From: JAGTVG01 sp963820995
GTDB lineage: Bacteria > Bacteroidota > Bacteroidia > Cytophagales > Cyclobacteriaceae
Assembly (NCBI GenBank): GCA_963820995.1
Contig: CAWGCL010000003.1
Span: 46,850 to 110,849, forward strand
Direction of reading: 5' to 3'
DNA length: 64,000 bases
Below, piece by piece: positions 54,429-63,928 of this stretch (the stretch's first letter is position 1; each line of letters opens with the position of its first letter). Made by a program: the position numbers and the translations under genes. The notes below the pieces were generated by a model. That model saw only the letters and a list, made by a program, of their open reading frames with translations, had not been told where the DNA came from and did not search any database.

Positions 54429-56033
54429 ATGTGGCGATTAACTTTTTATCTATTGGTTATACTATCATCCTCGGTAATATCCTGTGTTCAGGAAACTTCC
54501 CTTGGAACTGATTTTTGCGAGGCTTTAAAAAATGGAAAACTGGCAAATGAAGGTTTTATTCGATGTATAGCATATCGTGATGCCTGGCTGAAACATGCCG
54601 ATACGGAAACCGGATTGATCCCAAGGAATTTAAGTAGTAGCAAAGACATCTGGAATGCGCAGGATGCTGCTGCAGATAATTACCCCTTTATGGTGTTGAC
54701 AAGTGCTATTCTTGATGAAGAAATGTACCATGGATTGATGCTGGACATGCTCAATGCTGAAAAAACCCTGACATCAAGGGTTGGCACCTTACCAGACACT
54801 TGGTCGTTTACCAAAAATGATTTTTTGAGTGATTCAACGAATTTAGATCAGATCATTTTTGGAACCTCCGAATATATAAAAGATGGATTATTGCCTCTAA
54901 TGGAATATTTGGGGCGAACTCCATGGAATGACAGGATGCTGGAAATGCTTGATGATCTGAATAAACAAGTGGATGTGGTCACTTCTATTCAGGGGAAATA
55001 TGGTCGTGCTCCATTGGACGAAGTGAATGGGGAACTATTACAGGTTCTTTCCAGAGTTTATTGGCTAACAGGGGATAAAAAGTATATGGATTGGGCCCAT
55101 AAGATCGGAGATTTTTATCTTTCAGAAGAAAAATTGCCTACAAACCAGGAGTATTTGCGTCTGAGAGACCATGGGTGTGAGATTATTTCAGGATTATGCG
55201 AATTATATGTAATGTCCAGTTTAACTGATGAAGTTAAAAAACAGGAGTATAAGTCCCCTTTGTATCAAATGCTTGACAGAATTCTGGAGGTTGGAAGAAA
55301 TGATAAAGGTATGTTCTATAATGCCATCAATCCAATAACCGGAGAGGTTATTGAAGACCAGATAGCTGATACCTGGGGATATACCTTGAATGGTTACTAT
55401 TCTGTTTACTTGATTGATGGAACCGAGCGGTATAATGAGGCAGTTTTGATGGCACTTGATAATATCAGCCACTATAAAAATTATCCCTGGGAAGGGGAAA
55501 GTGCTGACGGTTATGCCGATGCAATTGAAAGTGCTTTGAATTTGTACAACAGGGTTCCATCTGATCCGGTAGCTAAATGGATAGACAGTGAGATGCTTGT
55601 GATGTGGGGAAAACAGCAGGATAGCGGGATAATCGAAGGATGGCATGGTGATGGAAACTTCGCACGTACGACAATTATGTATTGCCTGTGGAAGACCCAG
55701 GGCATGAAAATACAACCCTGGAGGGAAGATGTTATATTTGGGGCAGTAAAAAAGGGTAATCGGTTATATTTTGTTCTAAAATCAGAAAATGACTGGTCTG
55801 GTAAGATTCAATTTGATCATCAACGACATAATAGTATATTGAATATGCCACTCGACTATCCCAGGATTAACCAGTTTCCGGAATGGTTTACCGTCGAGGA
55901 AGGTAAATCTTATATTTTAAATGGAATTGATAATAAGATCTCAGGTCAATATTTAGGAGAAGATCTGATCAAAGGTGTAGAGCTTGAAATTCATAAAGAC
56001 AAAATATACGCATTTGAATTAATTATCAACTAA
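54429..56033 (+). CDS. Lipoprotein with (alpha/alpha)-barrel-like fold
   Basis: A 534-residue lipoprotein from ATG 54429 (lipobox VISC); a TTG 12 codons earlier is in frame but unlikely. The mature part is helical with repeats of the six-hairpin glycosidase style: AWLKHADTETGLIPRN, WNAQDAAADNYPFMVL, ELLQVLSRVYWLTGDKKYMDWA, LRDHGCEIISGLCELY, IADTWGYTLNGYYSVYLI and DGYADAIESALNLYN. This suggests a glycoside hydrolase, lyase or unsaturated-glucuronyl-hydrolase relative, but I cannot assign a family or catalytic residues with confidence. The DUF1080 genes on both sides point to glycan breakdown. Confidence 0.75.
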   Translation: MWRLTFYLLVILSSSVISCVQETSLGTDFCEALKNGKLANEGFIRCIAYRDAWLKHADTETGLIPRNLSSSKDIWNAQDAAADNYPFMVLTSAILDEEMYHGLMLDMLNAEKTLTSRVGTLPDTWSFTKNDFLSDSTNLDQIIFGTSEYIKDGLLPLMEYLGRTPWNDRMLEMLDDLNKQVDVVTSIQGKYGRAPLDEVNGELLQVLSRVYWLTGDKKYMDWAHKIGDFYLSEEKLPTNQEYLRLRDHGCEIISGLCELYVMSSLTDEVKKQEYKSPLYQMLDRILEVGRNDKGMFYNAINPITGEVIEDQIADTWGYTLNGYYSVYLIDGTERYNEAVLMALDNISHYKNYPWEGESADGYADAIESALNLYNRVPSDPVAKWIDSEMLVMWGKQQDSGIIEGWHGDGNFARTTIMYCLWKTQGMKIQPWREDVIFGAVKKGNRLYFVLKSENDWSGKIQFDHQRHNSILNMPLDYPRINQFPEWFTVEEGKSYILNGIDNKISGQYLGEDLIKGVELEIHKDKIYAFELIIN

Positions 56034-56091
56034 TTTAGCAATAGGATTACCCTGGTTTTTTAATATATTCTTAGGCTTTAAAGTAATAGAA

Positions 56092-56772
56092 ATGCGAGTA
56101 AAACACATGTTAATCTTTTTCCTGATACTTTTAACAGGAATAGGGATATCCCGTTCACAAAGTGTCAGTAATGCCCTGACTGATGAGGAGAAGTCAGAGG
56201 GTTATTCTCTATTATTCAATGGCAGGGACCTCCAGGGCTGGACAGGTAATAAAAAATCTTACATTGTGGAAGATGGGGATATTGTTATTTACCCTGAAGG
56301 GGGAGGTGGCGGCAATTTATACACCGATAGGGAGTACGCCGATTTTATATTCCGCTTTGAATTCAAATTGACGCCAGGTGCAAATAATGGCCTGGGTATC
56401 CGGGCACCTTCGAAAGGAGATGCAGCTTATGGAGGTATGGAGCTTCAGATTATAGATAATACAGCGGAAAAGTATGCTGAATTGGAACCCTATCAATACC
56501 ATGGATCATTATATGGTGTTGCTCCCGCAAAGAGAGGATTCTTAAAGCCCGTTGGTGAATGGAACCAACAGGAAGTTGTTGTAAAGGGAACCAAAGTAAA
56601 GGTTATTTTAAATGGCACAACCATTTTGGATACAGATTTTCAAACTGCAATTGACCAAGGCACAATGGACCACAAGGAACATCCGGGATTGTTAAGAGAA
56701 AAGGGGCATATCGGCTTCCTGGGCCATGGCGATGTAGTCAGGTTCAGAAACATCCGGATCAAGGAACTTTAA
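56092..56772 (+). CDS. DUF1080 / 3-keto-disaccharide hydrolase-like protein
   Basis: A 226-residue secreted protein with signal peptide (FLILLTGIGISRSQS) and a DUF1080 domain: YSLLFNGRDLQGWTGN, YADFIFRFEFKLTPGANNGLGIRAP, YGGMELQIIDN, YQYHGSLYGVAP, EWNQQEVVVKGTKVKVILNGT, KGHIGFLGHGDVVRFRNIRIKEL. This is the most typical form of the family, with the aromatic and acidic residues on the concave face. It lies 58 bases after the barrel lipoprotein gene and may be co-expressed with it. Confidence 0.9.
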   Translation: MRVKHMLIFFLILLTGIGISRSQSVSNALTDEEKSEGYSLLFNGRDLQGWTGNKKSYIVEDGDIVIYPEGGGGGNLYTDREYADFIFRFEFKLTPGANNGLGIRAPSKGDAAYGGMELQIIDNTAEKYAELEPYQYHGSLYGVAPAKRGFLKPVGEWNQQEVVVKGTKVKVILNGTTILDTDFQTAIDQGTMDHKEHPGLLREKGHIGFLGHGDVVRFRNIRIKEL

Positions 56773-56967
56773 AATACTATCCTTCAACCTTATCAAAACT
56801 TTCAAACATATTATTGCGGATAAATTTAAACAATTTTGTTTAGCAAGCATTTTGCTATTTGTGAGAAAAAAATATTATTAATTCCTGTCTACTAAAAAAA
56901 ATATACGTATATAATGGATTGCGATTATATTTATGCTTGGTAAGGCTTAACCCAGAGAAGATAATTT

Positions 56968-58405
56968 ATGGCAAAAATTGACTTTAAAACATACGATACA
57001 AAAGGTTTTTATGATGAAATGATAGGGCCTAATGGGAAAGTGCGTCCTCATTATTCGCTCTTTAAAGAAAGACTCTTCAAAATGGGTTGGAAAAAGCTGA
57101 ATTTCCTGCAATATTCTACTGACAGGGCCCAACTGTCTTTGGGGATGACTTTTAACGTATATGGCGATAATCAAGGCATAGAGAGGATCCTTCATCTGGA
57201 TATTATTCCCAGGATAATCAGCAAGCAGGATTGGGACTGTATTGAAAAGGGTTTGAAGCAGCGTATTCAGGCCCTGAATATGTTTATTGATGACATATAC
57301 AATGATCAAAAAATATTAAAGGATAAAATCATTCCTGAAGAATTAATACTTTCCAGCTCTACGTTCAGGAAACAATGTATAGGATTGAAACCGTTTAAGA
57401 AAATATGGTGTCATATTTCAGGTACAGATCTGATTCGCGGAGCGGACGGGGCTTTTTATGTTCTGGAAGATAATTTGAGATGCCCGTCCGGTGTATCTTA
57501 CATGTTGGAGAACAGGGAAATCTTAAAGCGTACTTTCCCTGAAATATTCGAGAAATTACATGTCAGACCGGTATACGATTATTCCCACCACTTGAGGGAT
57601 ATGATGGAATCGCTTACACCGGTTCTCCCTGCATCAATTGCAGTATTGACGCCCGGCATATATAATTCTGCTTATTTCGAACATGCATACCTGGCTCAGC
57701 AGATGGGAGCAGAATTGGTCGAGGGAAGAGACCTCGTGATAAAAGATGATTTTGTATTTATGATTACAACAAGTGGATTACAGCGGGTTGATGTGATTTA
57801 TCGAAGAGTTGACGATGATTTTATTGATCCATATGTATTCCGGAAGGATTCAATGTTAGGAGTCCCGGGTTTATTTGAGGTATATAAAAAAGGGAAATGT
57901 CGTCTTGGTCAATGCTCCTGGTACAGGGGTGGCAGACGATAAAGCAGTCTACGCTTATATTCCCCGAATTATAAAATATTATATGGGCGAGGAAATAATC
58001 CTCCCAAATGTGCAAACTTATATCTGTGCAGAAAAAAAAGATCTGAATTACGTGCTTGATCACATGAATGAACTTGTGATCAAGCAAACTGATGCATCAG
58101 GCGGGTACGGGATGTTAATAGGACCTAAGTCAACAAAAAAAGAGCAGGATGAATTTAAAGAAAAAATAAAAAGTAATCCGAGAAATTATATTGCACAACC
58201 CACCATAAACCTTTCAAGGGTACCCACCTTAACCCAGGATTCAATCGAAGGAAGGCATGTTGATTTAAGACCCTATGTGTTGTATGGAAAAGAAATTAAT
58301 ATAATTCCGGGAGCTTTAACACGTGTTGCACTAAAAAAAGGTTCTTTGGTGGTGAATTCTTCGCAGGGTGGGGGAAGTAAAGATACCTGGGTATTGGATA
58401 ACTGA
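56968..58405 (+). CDS. Circularly permuted ATP-grasp protein (Anbu locus), frameshifted
   Basis: Conserved ATP-grasp-type protein (COG2308 group). The first frame (56968-57942) has GTDLIRGADGAFYVLEDNLRCPSG, HLRDMMESLTP and VAVLTPGIYNSAYFEHAYLAQQMGAELVEGRDL; the second (to 58405) has NAPGTGVADDKAVYAYIP, LVIKQTDASGGYGMLIGP and RHVDLRPYVL. A run of six A residues at 57886-57891 appears to carry one base too many: with five, YKKGNVVLVNAPG reads through in one frame of about 479 residues, the expected family size. The protein probably activates a carboxylate for amide bond formation. It heads the four-gene Anbu group and its stop lies 13 bases from the alpha-E start. Confidence 0.9.
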
Positions 58406-58418
58406 AAATGATGAAATT

Positions 58419-59375
58419 ATGCTAAGCAGAGTTGCTGATTCTATATATTGGATGAATAGATATCTTGAGCGTGCTGAGAATTATGCACGTTTTCTGGATG
58501 TAAATTTTAACCTTTCACTAGAACTTCCACCTAGCGTTTCAGAACAATGGAAACCTTTGGTGGTAACAACGGGTGACGGGAAGATGTACGAATCGTTGTA
58601 TGACAAAATAGACAAAGGCCGTGTGATATATTTTCTTGGATTTGATCAAAATAATCCAAACTCGATATTTAGTTCAATCATTAATGCCCGTGAAAATGCC
58701 CGCGCGATAAGGCCTGAAATAACAAAAGAAGTATGGGAGCAAATAAACTACATTTATTATCTGGTTAAAGAAGGTCAGAATAAAAGACAATGGCAAAAAA
58801 GCGATCCCAGGAATTTTTTTACGGAAGTAAAAAAGGGATGTCAATTGCTTCATGGTATTTTTGACTCGACCATCTCCCGAACAGATGGATGGCATTTTGG
58901 AAAAATTGGTCAATTGATCGAACGTGCTGATAAAACGTCCCGTGTACTGGATGTGAAGTACCATATGCTTCTGCCAACGCCTGAAACGGTTGGCTCACCC
59001 TTTGATTTATTACAGTGGACTGCTTTATTGAAATCTGTCAGTGCTTATGATATGTATCGAAAAACAAATGGCAAGCTTACTCCAATCGGCATTTCAGAAT
59101 TTCTGATCCTGGATAAAGTTTTTCCAAGATCCATGTTAAGGTGCCTTATACATGCAGAGAACTCCCTTTATAAAATAACAGGAGGGAGCGTTGGGTACTC
59201 AAACATAGCCGAGAAAAAGATAGGGATTTTAAAATCTCAACTTGAATATGAAGACATTAATGAGATATTTCATTCCGGGCTGCACGAATATCTTGATGAT
59301 TTCCAATCAAAACTAAATGAAGTTTCAAAAGCCATATTTGATACATTTTTTTCAATCGAAAATGTTAGTAAATAA
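58419..59375 (+). CDS. Alpha-E domain protein (Anbu locus)
   Basis: A 318-residue all-helical protein of the alpha-E family (COG2307/DUF403). It begins MLSRVADSIYWMNRYLERAENYARFLDVN, the family signature with acidic residues in the first helix; EHFGKIGQL-type motifs follow as HFGKIGQLIERADKTSRVLD. The ATG at 58419 gives this start; an upstream in-frame ATG at 58368 lies within the ATP-grasp gene. In homologous operons it sits with an ATP-grasp protein, and the pair is thought to act together in peptide or amide synthesis. The product is unknown. Confidence 0.92.
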   Translation: MLSRVADSIYWMNRYLERAENYARFLDVNFNLSLELPPSVSEQWKPLVVTTGDGKMYESLYDKIDKGRVIYFLGFDQNNPNSIFSSIINARENARAIRPEITKEVWEQINYIYYLVKEGQNKRQWQKSDPRNFFTEVKKGCQLLHGIFDSTISRTDGWHFGKIGQLIERADKTSRVLDVKYHMLLPTPETVGSPFDLLQWTALLKSVSAYDMYRKTNGKLTPIGISEFLILDKVFPRSMLRCLIHAENSLYKITGGSVGYSNIAEKKIGILKSQLEYEDINEIFHSGLHEYLDDFQSKLNEVSKAIFDTFFSIENVSK

Positions 59376-59398
59376 ACTGATCACTATAAATTAATACA

Positions 59399-60124
59399 AT
59401 GACATATTGTTTGGGAATTAAAGTTAAATCTGGAATTATTGGGATTTCAGACACCCGTATAACATCTGGGCATGAAACAACTCAGGCTAAGAAGGTTTTC
59501 ACGATAAATAAAGAAAAGCATTCCTTTTTTATAATGACTTCAGGATTACGATCTGTAAGAGATAAGGCCATCACTTATTTCAAGGAAATTATTGAAGAAA
59601 ATGATGAAAACTATAATAAACTATATAAAGCTGTGAATGCCTTCGCTGACCAGGTAAAACGGGCGGCGCATGAAGATAAGTCCTCATTAAAAGAAGCCGG
59701 ATTGAGTTTTAACCTGAATGCGATAGTCGGGGGGCAATTGCAGGATGATGATGAACATAAGCTCTATCTCTTATATCCTGAAGGGAATTGGGTAGAAATT
59801 TCGGAAGGCGCACGATTTGTAATCATTGGCAACAATGGATATGGGAAGCCTATATTGGACAGGGCGATCAAATATGATTCATCCTTGAAATTTGCTCTAA
59901 AAGCTGGTTTCCTTTCCTTCGATGCCACAAGAATCAGTGCAAATGATGTGGAATATCCGATTGATGTAATTTACTATGTTAAAGATTCTTTTGAAATCGT
60001 TGAGAAAAGGTATAAAAAGGATGAATTGCAGAAGATATCCAGATATTGGAGCAATAAGTTAAGTGAATCCATCAATAATTTGCCCGAAGAATGGATAGAT
60101 AAATTGTTACAAATCAAGCTGTGA
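59399..60124 (+). CDS. Anbu: bacterial proteasome-like Ntn hydrolase
   Basis: A 241-residue protein of the Anbu family (ancestral beta subunit, COG3484), related to proteasome beta and HslV subunits. The N-terminus MTYCLGIKVKSGIIGISDTR matches the family; removal of Met would expose Thr2, and Asp18 and a Lys at 31-32 occupy the positions of the catalytic Asp and Lys. It contains the proteasome-like KKVFTINKEKHSFFIMTSGLRSV. Family members assemble into large rings or helices; substrate and proteolytic activity are not established. It lies 23 bases after the alpha-E gene and 28 before the transglutaminase gene. Confidence 0.94.
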   Translation: MTYCLGIKVKSGIIGISDTRITSGHETTQAKKVFTINKEKHSFFIMTSGLRSVRDKAITYFKEIIEENDENYNKLYKAVNAFADQVKRAAHEDKSSLKEAGLSFNLNAIVGGQLQDDDEHKLYLLYPEGNWVEISEGARFVIIGNNGYGKPILDRAIKYDSSLKFALKAGFLSFDATRISANDVEYPIDVIYYVKDSFEIVEKRYKKDELQKISRYWSNKLSESINNLPEEWIDKLLQIKL

Positions 60125-60152
60125 GCGTGGCATCAATCTCAAAAGTCAGATC

Positions 60153-60998
60153 ATGAAAATAGAAATAATTCATTTAACGGAATATACATTCACTTCTGAG
60201 GTGTTTCTGGAACCACACTACTTCCGGTTTAAACCTAAATTTACGCCTTTTTGTACACTCGAATCATTCAAAATAGATGTACATCCCAAGCCGGCAGGTA
60301 CTTCGCAGTTTATGGATGTGGAAAACAACATGATCCATTTCTGCTGGTTCGAGGATACGCATCGGCAGTTGGTTGTCGAAACAAGATCAGTCCTCGATAT
60401 CTCTGATTTTAATCCATTTAATTTTCTTGTATATCCGAATGAGTGTAATTATCTGCCTTTCAAATACTCCGACAATCTCAAGAACTTGCTGGGACCGGCG
60501 CTGAGCGTTACATCACTATCCAATGAATTAATCGAATATGGTGAAGAGCTTAAGGGAGCATCGAAAAACAATACCATTGATTTTATTTTAAATCTAACCA
60601 AACAGATTTCTGCTGATTTTGTCCTTGAATCGCGGATGACCGGGCAACCACATGAGCCGGATATTACCTTCAATTTACGAAAGGGTTCATGCAGGGACCT
60701 GACCTGGTTTCAAATTCAACTGTTACGATACATGGGTATAGCAGCCAGATTTGTCAGCGGTTATTTTTATATCCCTTCGGAGAAACCCGAGTTTGAACTT
60801 CATGCCTGGATGGAAGCTTATATTCCAGGGGCGGGCTGGATCGGTTTTGATCCAAGTCATGGTATCGTATCAGGAAATGATCACATCCCAATTGCCAGCA
60901 GTGCAGATTTCAACAATACCATGCCGGTTACAGGCTCTGTCAGAGGGGATGCTTCCTCAGAATTAATAACGGATATATCCATAAAGATTTTTGATTGA
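60153..60998 (+). CDS. Transglutaminase-like cysteine protein (Anbu locus)
   Basis: A 281-residue protein of the transglutaminase-like superfamily (COG1305 group) with an N-terminal beta-domain (about 1-100) and the catalytic core: NLRKGSCRDLTW (Cys180), FELHAWMEAYIPGAGW (His217) and GFDPSHG (Asp233), the Cys-His-Asp triad. Bacterial members are usually proteases or amidases rather than crosslinkers. It closes the ATP-grasp/alpha-E/Anbu group, with 28 bases after the Anbu stop. Its likely role is to cleave, or help build, the peptide made by the ATP-grasp pair. Confidence 0.93.
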   Translation: MKIEIIHLTEYTFTSEVFLEPHYFRFKPKFTPFCTLESFKIDVHPKPAGTSQFMDVENNMIHFCWFEDTHRQLVVETRSVLDISDFNPFNFLVYPNECNYLPFKYSDNLKNLLGPALSVTSLSNELIEYGEELKGASKNNTIDFILNLTKQISADFVLESRMTGQPHEPDITFNLRKGSCRDLTWFQIQLLRYMGIAARFVSGYFYIPSEKPEFELHAWMEAYIPGAGWIGFDPSHGIVSGNDHIPIASSADFNNTMPVTGSVRGDASSELITDISIKIFD

Positions 60999-61553
60999 AA
61001 CCGGGCATTTTAATCCGGATCGATAAGTGTTGGTATTTTAAAAAAGCCTAGTATCATAAAATCTTTCCTGTCTATAAAATTGGAGATCCGTGGTAACAGA
61101 TAACCTACTATTATTAATAATGAGTTACCTGGTTTCGAAGCTGATGCATTCCAGTCTTGCCCAAAAGGCATTCGGCCTGGCTTTAAACCGGACCCCGGAG
61201 GCACCTGTTAATTGAACATACTCGGATAATATGAAAATCGAAGCCAATGATGTACTTTCTTTTAGAAACCTTCTGCTTTTAATGTATAATAACCGTTAAT
61301 TTCTTTTAATTATTCTTTTTCAAAGAAGGATTTTAAATGATTATTGGCATAGTATGCTCTGAACCCCTTGTGGAAAGATATTAATATTAGATCGGCATGG
61401 AGAAAGCTCTATTTTTAGATAAAAAGAATATTTTCATTTCTTTTTCCTGGACCAGATGCTTCATAAAAGTAAATAGTATAATTGAATTGAATCTTGGTTT
61501 GTTTTTTTTAAATTTGGACACTTAACAGTATTTAACGGTTAAATATTTTTTCA
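60999..61553. other. Intergenic region, 555 bases
   Basis: Sequence between the Anbu group and the winged-helix/TPR gene, AT-rich in its second half. A promoter (61487-61516) and a small inverted repeat (TTAAC/GTTAA, 61522-61542) lie near its right end. A 64-codon minus-strand frame at 61010-61204 lacks coding support. No RNA gene was seen. Confidence 0.5.
61487..61516 (+). promoter_or_regulatory. Promoter of the winged-helix/TPR gene
   Basis: TTG (61487-61489), 19 bases, then TAAATTTG (61509-61516), matching the Bacteroidota pattern TTG-N19-TAnnTTTG. The start codon is 38 bases past the -7 element. An inverted repeat TTAAC...GTTAA (61522-61526 and 61538-61542) lies in the predicted leader. 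Confidence 0.6.
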
Positions 61554-63141
61554 ATGTTATTGGACATCCAAATTGATGATGGAAGGATAAAACATCAGGT
61601 TTCCCGTATCTTGGATACTCAATCCTTTAGAAGCTCAAATATTTTGTCCAAGTTTTTGTACTATATCGTTTCCGAAACTTTAGCAGGGAAGGAGGATTCA
61701 TTAAAAGAATACGTAATAGCTACAAACGTATTAAAAAGAAATACAGATTTTGATCCCCAATTAGATGCCATAGTCAGAATTCACGCCCGCAGGTTACGTA
61801 ATTTGCTCGAGAATTATTATGCCAAGGAAGGTGCGAAAGATCCGATACGCATCTCTATTCCGAAGGGCCGGTATATACCCATTTTTGAGAAAAACAATAC
61901 TCCCGAGCCTATTAAGCTTAACGGCAAAGATTATATAGAGCATAAAACCGTTGCGAAACCAACTATCGCGGTAATACCTTTTAAAAGTTTTGTTGAAGAG
62001 GAAAGGACCAGGGATATGTTCGGTATTGTCCCAGGACTCAGTGTTGAACTTACAAGGTTTGAGGAAATCAATGTTGTTTCAACGTATTCAACAACGGCGG
62101 CGCTTGAAAATCTCAAGGACTTGAATATTTTGACTACCCAATTGGATATTGATTATCTCATAACAGGGACTTGTCTATATGAAGGAACTGATGTAAAAAT
62201 TACTATCGAACTCCATTCTACCAGTAAGAAACAGCTTATCTGGGCAGAATCATTTTATTTCGAGGATATTAAAGGAGATAGGATCCGGAATTACAGGACC
62301 CTGATTCGTAAAGTGATGGCCATTACCGGAGGTTTTTTCGGTCTGGTTTACCGAGATACGCTCAACAAACACATACCGAATGATTTTGATCACATGTATG
62401 CCATTTATTGGCACAACAGGTATCATAAATATTTTTCTGAAGCCGCATTTCATGAATCACTTAAAGCTGTAAATCTTGGTCTTAAAAACAATCCGGAAAG
62501 TGCTCTTCTAACTTCATTTAAAGCACAACTTTATTTAGATCTTAAAGCATTGGATGTCGAAGGAGAAATAGATTATTACCATGAGGGTCTAAATCTGGTA
62601 TTGAAAGCTATTGACCTGGATCAAAAGAATCAACATGCCTGGCAGGTTTATGCCTGGGCCAATTTATTGGGTCATGATAAAAAAGAATTTCTTCGTTCCG
62701 CGGAAAAGTGTATTGCCATCAATCCAAACAATACGATGTATTTGGGCTCTATTGGCTTTGGGTATGAATGTGCGGGCGAATATGAGAAAGGCCTTGAGTT
62801 AATGTTAGAATCTATTAAACTTAATCCATATTATTTCTGGAACATGAATATTGGATTTTGTTTATACTATTTATCGCATAATGAGTTTGATGAGGCCTTC
62901 ATATGGGCTGAAAAGATAAATCGGAGAGCATTGGTTTGGGATTATATACTTCGCGCTACAGCCTTGGGCCATCTCGATCGTAAAGTAGAGGAACATCGAT
63001 GTTGCAAAGGAGCTTTTAGACTTATCTCCAGACTTTGCTGAAAGGGCCCGGTTTATTATTGACACATTTCTTTTGGACAAAAAGCTGCAAAATACCATCA
63101 TTCAAGGCCTGATCCTTGCCGGTATTGATATACCGGAGTAA
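61554..63141 (+). CDS. Winged-helix, TolB-like, TPR protein, frameshift near C-terminus
   Basis: About 528 residues after correction. The N-terminal segment (about 10-110) has the pattern of the DNA-binding-like domain that precedes TolB/TPR modules in cyclase-associated proteins: SNILSKFLYYIVSETLAG, SLKEYVIATNVLKRN, DAIVRIHARRLRNLLENYY, IRISIPKGRYIPIFE. A TolB-like domain (about 140-255; TIAVIPFKSF, DIDYLITGTCLYEG) and TPRs (about 280-500) follow. As written, the frame ends at 63041 after RRALVWDYILRATALGHL; one base too many near 62988-62993 would instead give DVAKELLDLSPDFAERARF to a stop at 63139-63141. No cyclase domain is attached. It is probably a regulator; target unknown. Confidence 0.85.
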
Positions 63142-63393
63142 TTTCTCCTGATTTATTAGTTGGGTGTTTTTTCGCAAAGGTTTATAGCCTATGAGACGGG
63201 TATGATCGATCTAATTCTCCTTCCTTCAATTAAATCCGGTGATTGGGAATAAGCAATTTACGGCAATTCCAAAAACTATGTACTTCACTTGTCTAATTTA
63301 ACCGTTAATCGAATATTTCTCTTAGAAATCTTTCCACAGGTTTCTAATTTAGATTTTATAGATATTTTATCCATTTCCAAAATCTATCGAAAA

Positions 63394-63873
63394 ATGAAAA
63401 AGTTATTTATTATCGCTGGCATTTTATTGATTTCACCTTTTTCCAATGCACAATCATCCGATGATATAGCGCTGATCCAAAGTATATGGGGCATGGAGAA
63501 AAGGGCGATTGTGGAAGAATATATGGATCTTTCTTCCGAGGAAGAAACACCATTCTGGGCTGAATACGAAGATTACGAAGCATCGAGAAAAGAATTAGGA
63601 AAGGAAAGGATCGCAATTATCAATGAAATGACGAAAATTTCGGATCCCTTTCAAATGAAAAGGCTACTGATCTTGTGAACAGATCCATAGCCAATAATAT
63701 AGCCATCCAGAAATTAGCTAAAAAAACCTTCAAAGAAGTTATCAAAGTCGTTATCACCGGTAAAAGCAGCTCAATTTATTCAACTGGAGAATTATTTCGT
63801 CACCTCAATACAGATGTATTTACAGCAGAGCCTGCCATTCATTGGTGAATTAGATGAACTGATGGATGAATAG
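63394..63873 (+). pseudogene. Small exported protein, twice frameshifted
   Basis: Start at ATG 63394 gives a signal peptide (MKKLFIIAGILLISPFSNAQ) and a helical acidic mature part (EYMDLSSEEETPFWAEYEDYEA). The written frame stops at 63678. A base change near 63655-63662 (AAAA run) opens a second frame (KATDLVNRSIANNIAIQKLAKK); another near 63748-63755 leads to a third (PVKAAQFIQLENYFVTSIQ to ELMDE, stop 63871-63873). Joined, they give about 160 residues with consistent helical character. I do not recognise the family. Two indels suggest either decay or sequence errors at the window's end. Confidence 0.6.
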
Positions 63874-63928
63874 TTATAAATATGAAACAATTAAATACAC
63901 AAATCCTGAAAATACAAATAATTTCATT

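Noticed and set aside
55221..55715. Long antisense frame within the barrel lipoprotein
   Set aside because: Composition reflects the opposite strand's codon use; no domain recognised.
61010..61204. A 64-codon minus-strand frame after the transglutaminase gene
   Set aside because: Lacks recognisable domain or plausible start context; likely chance frame.
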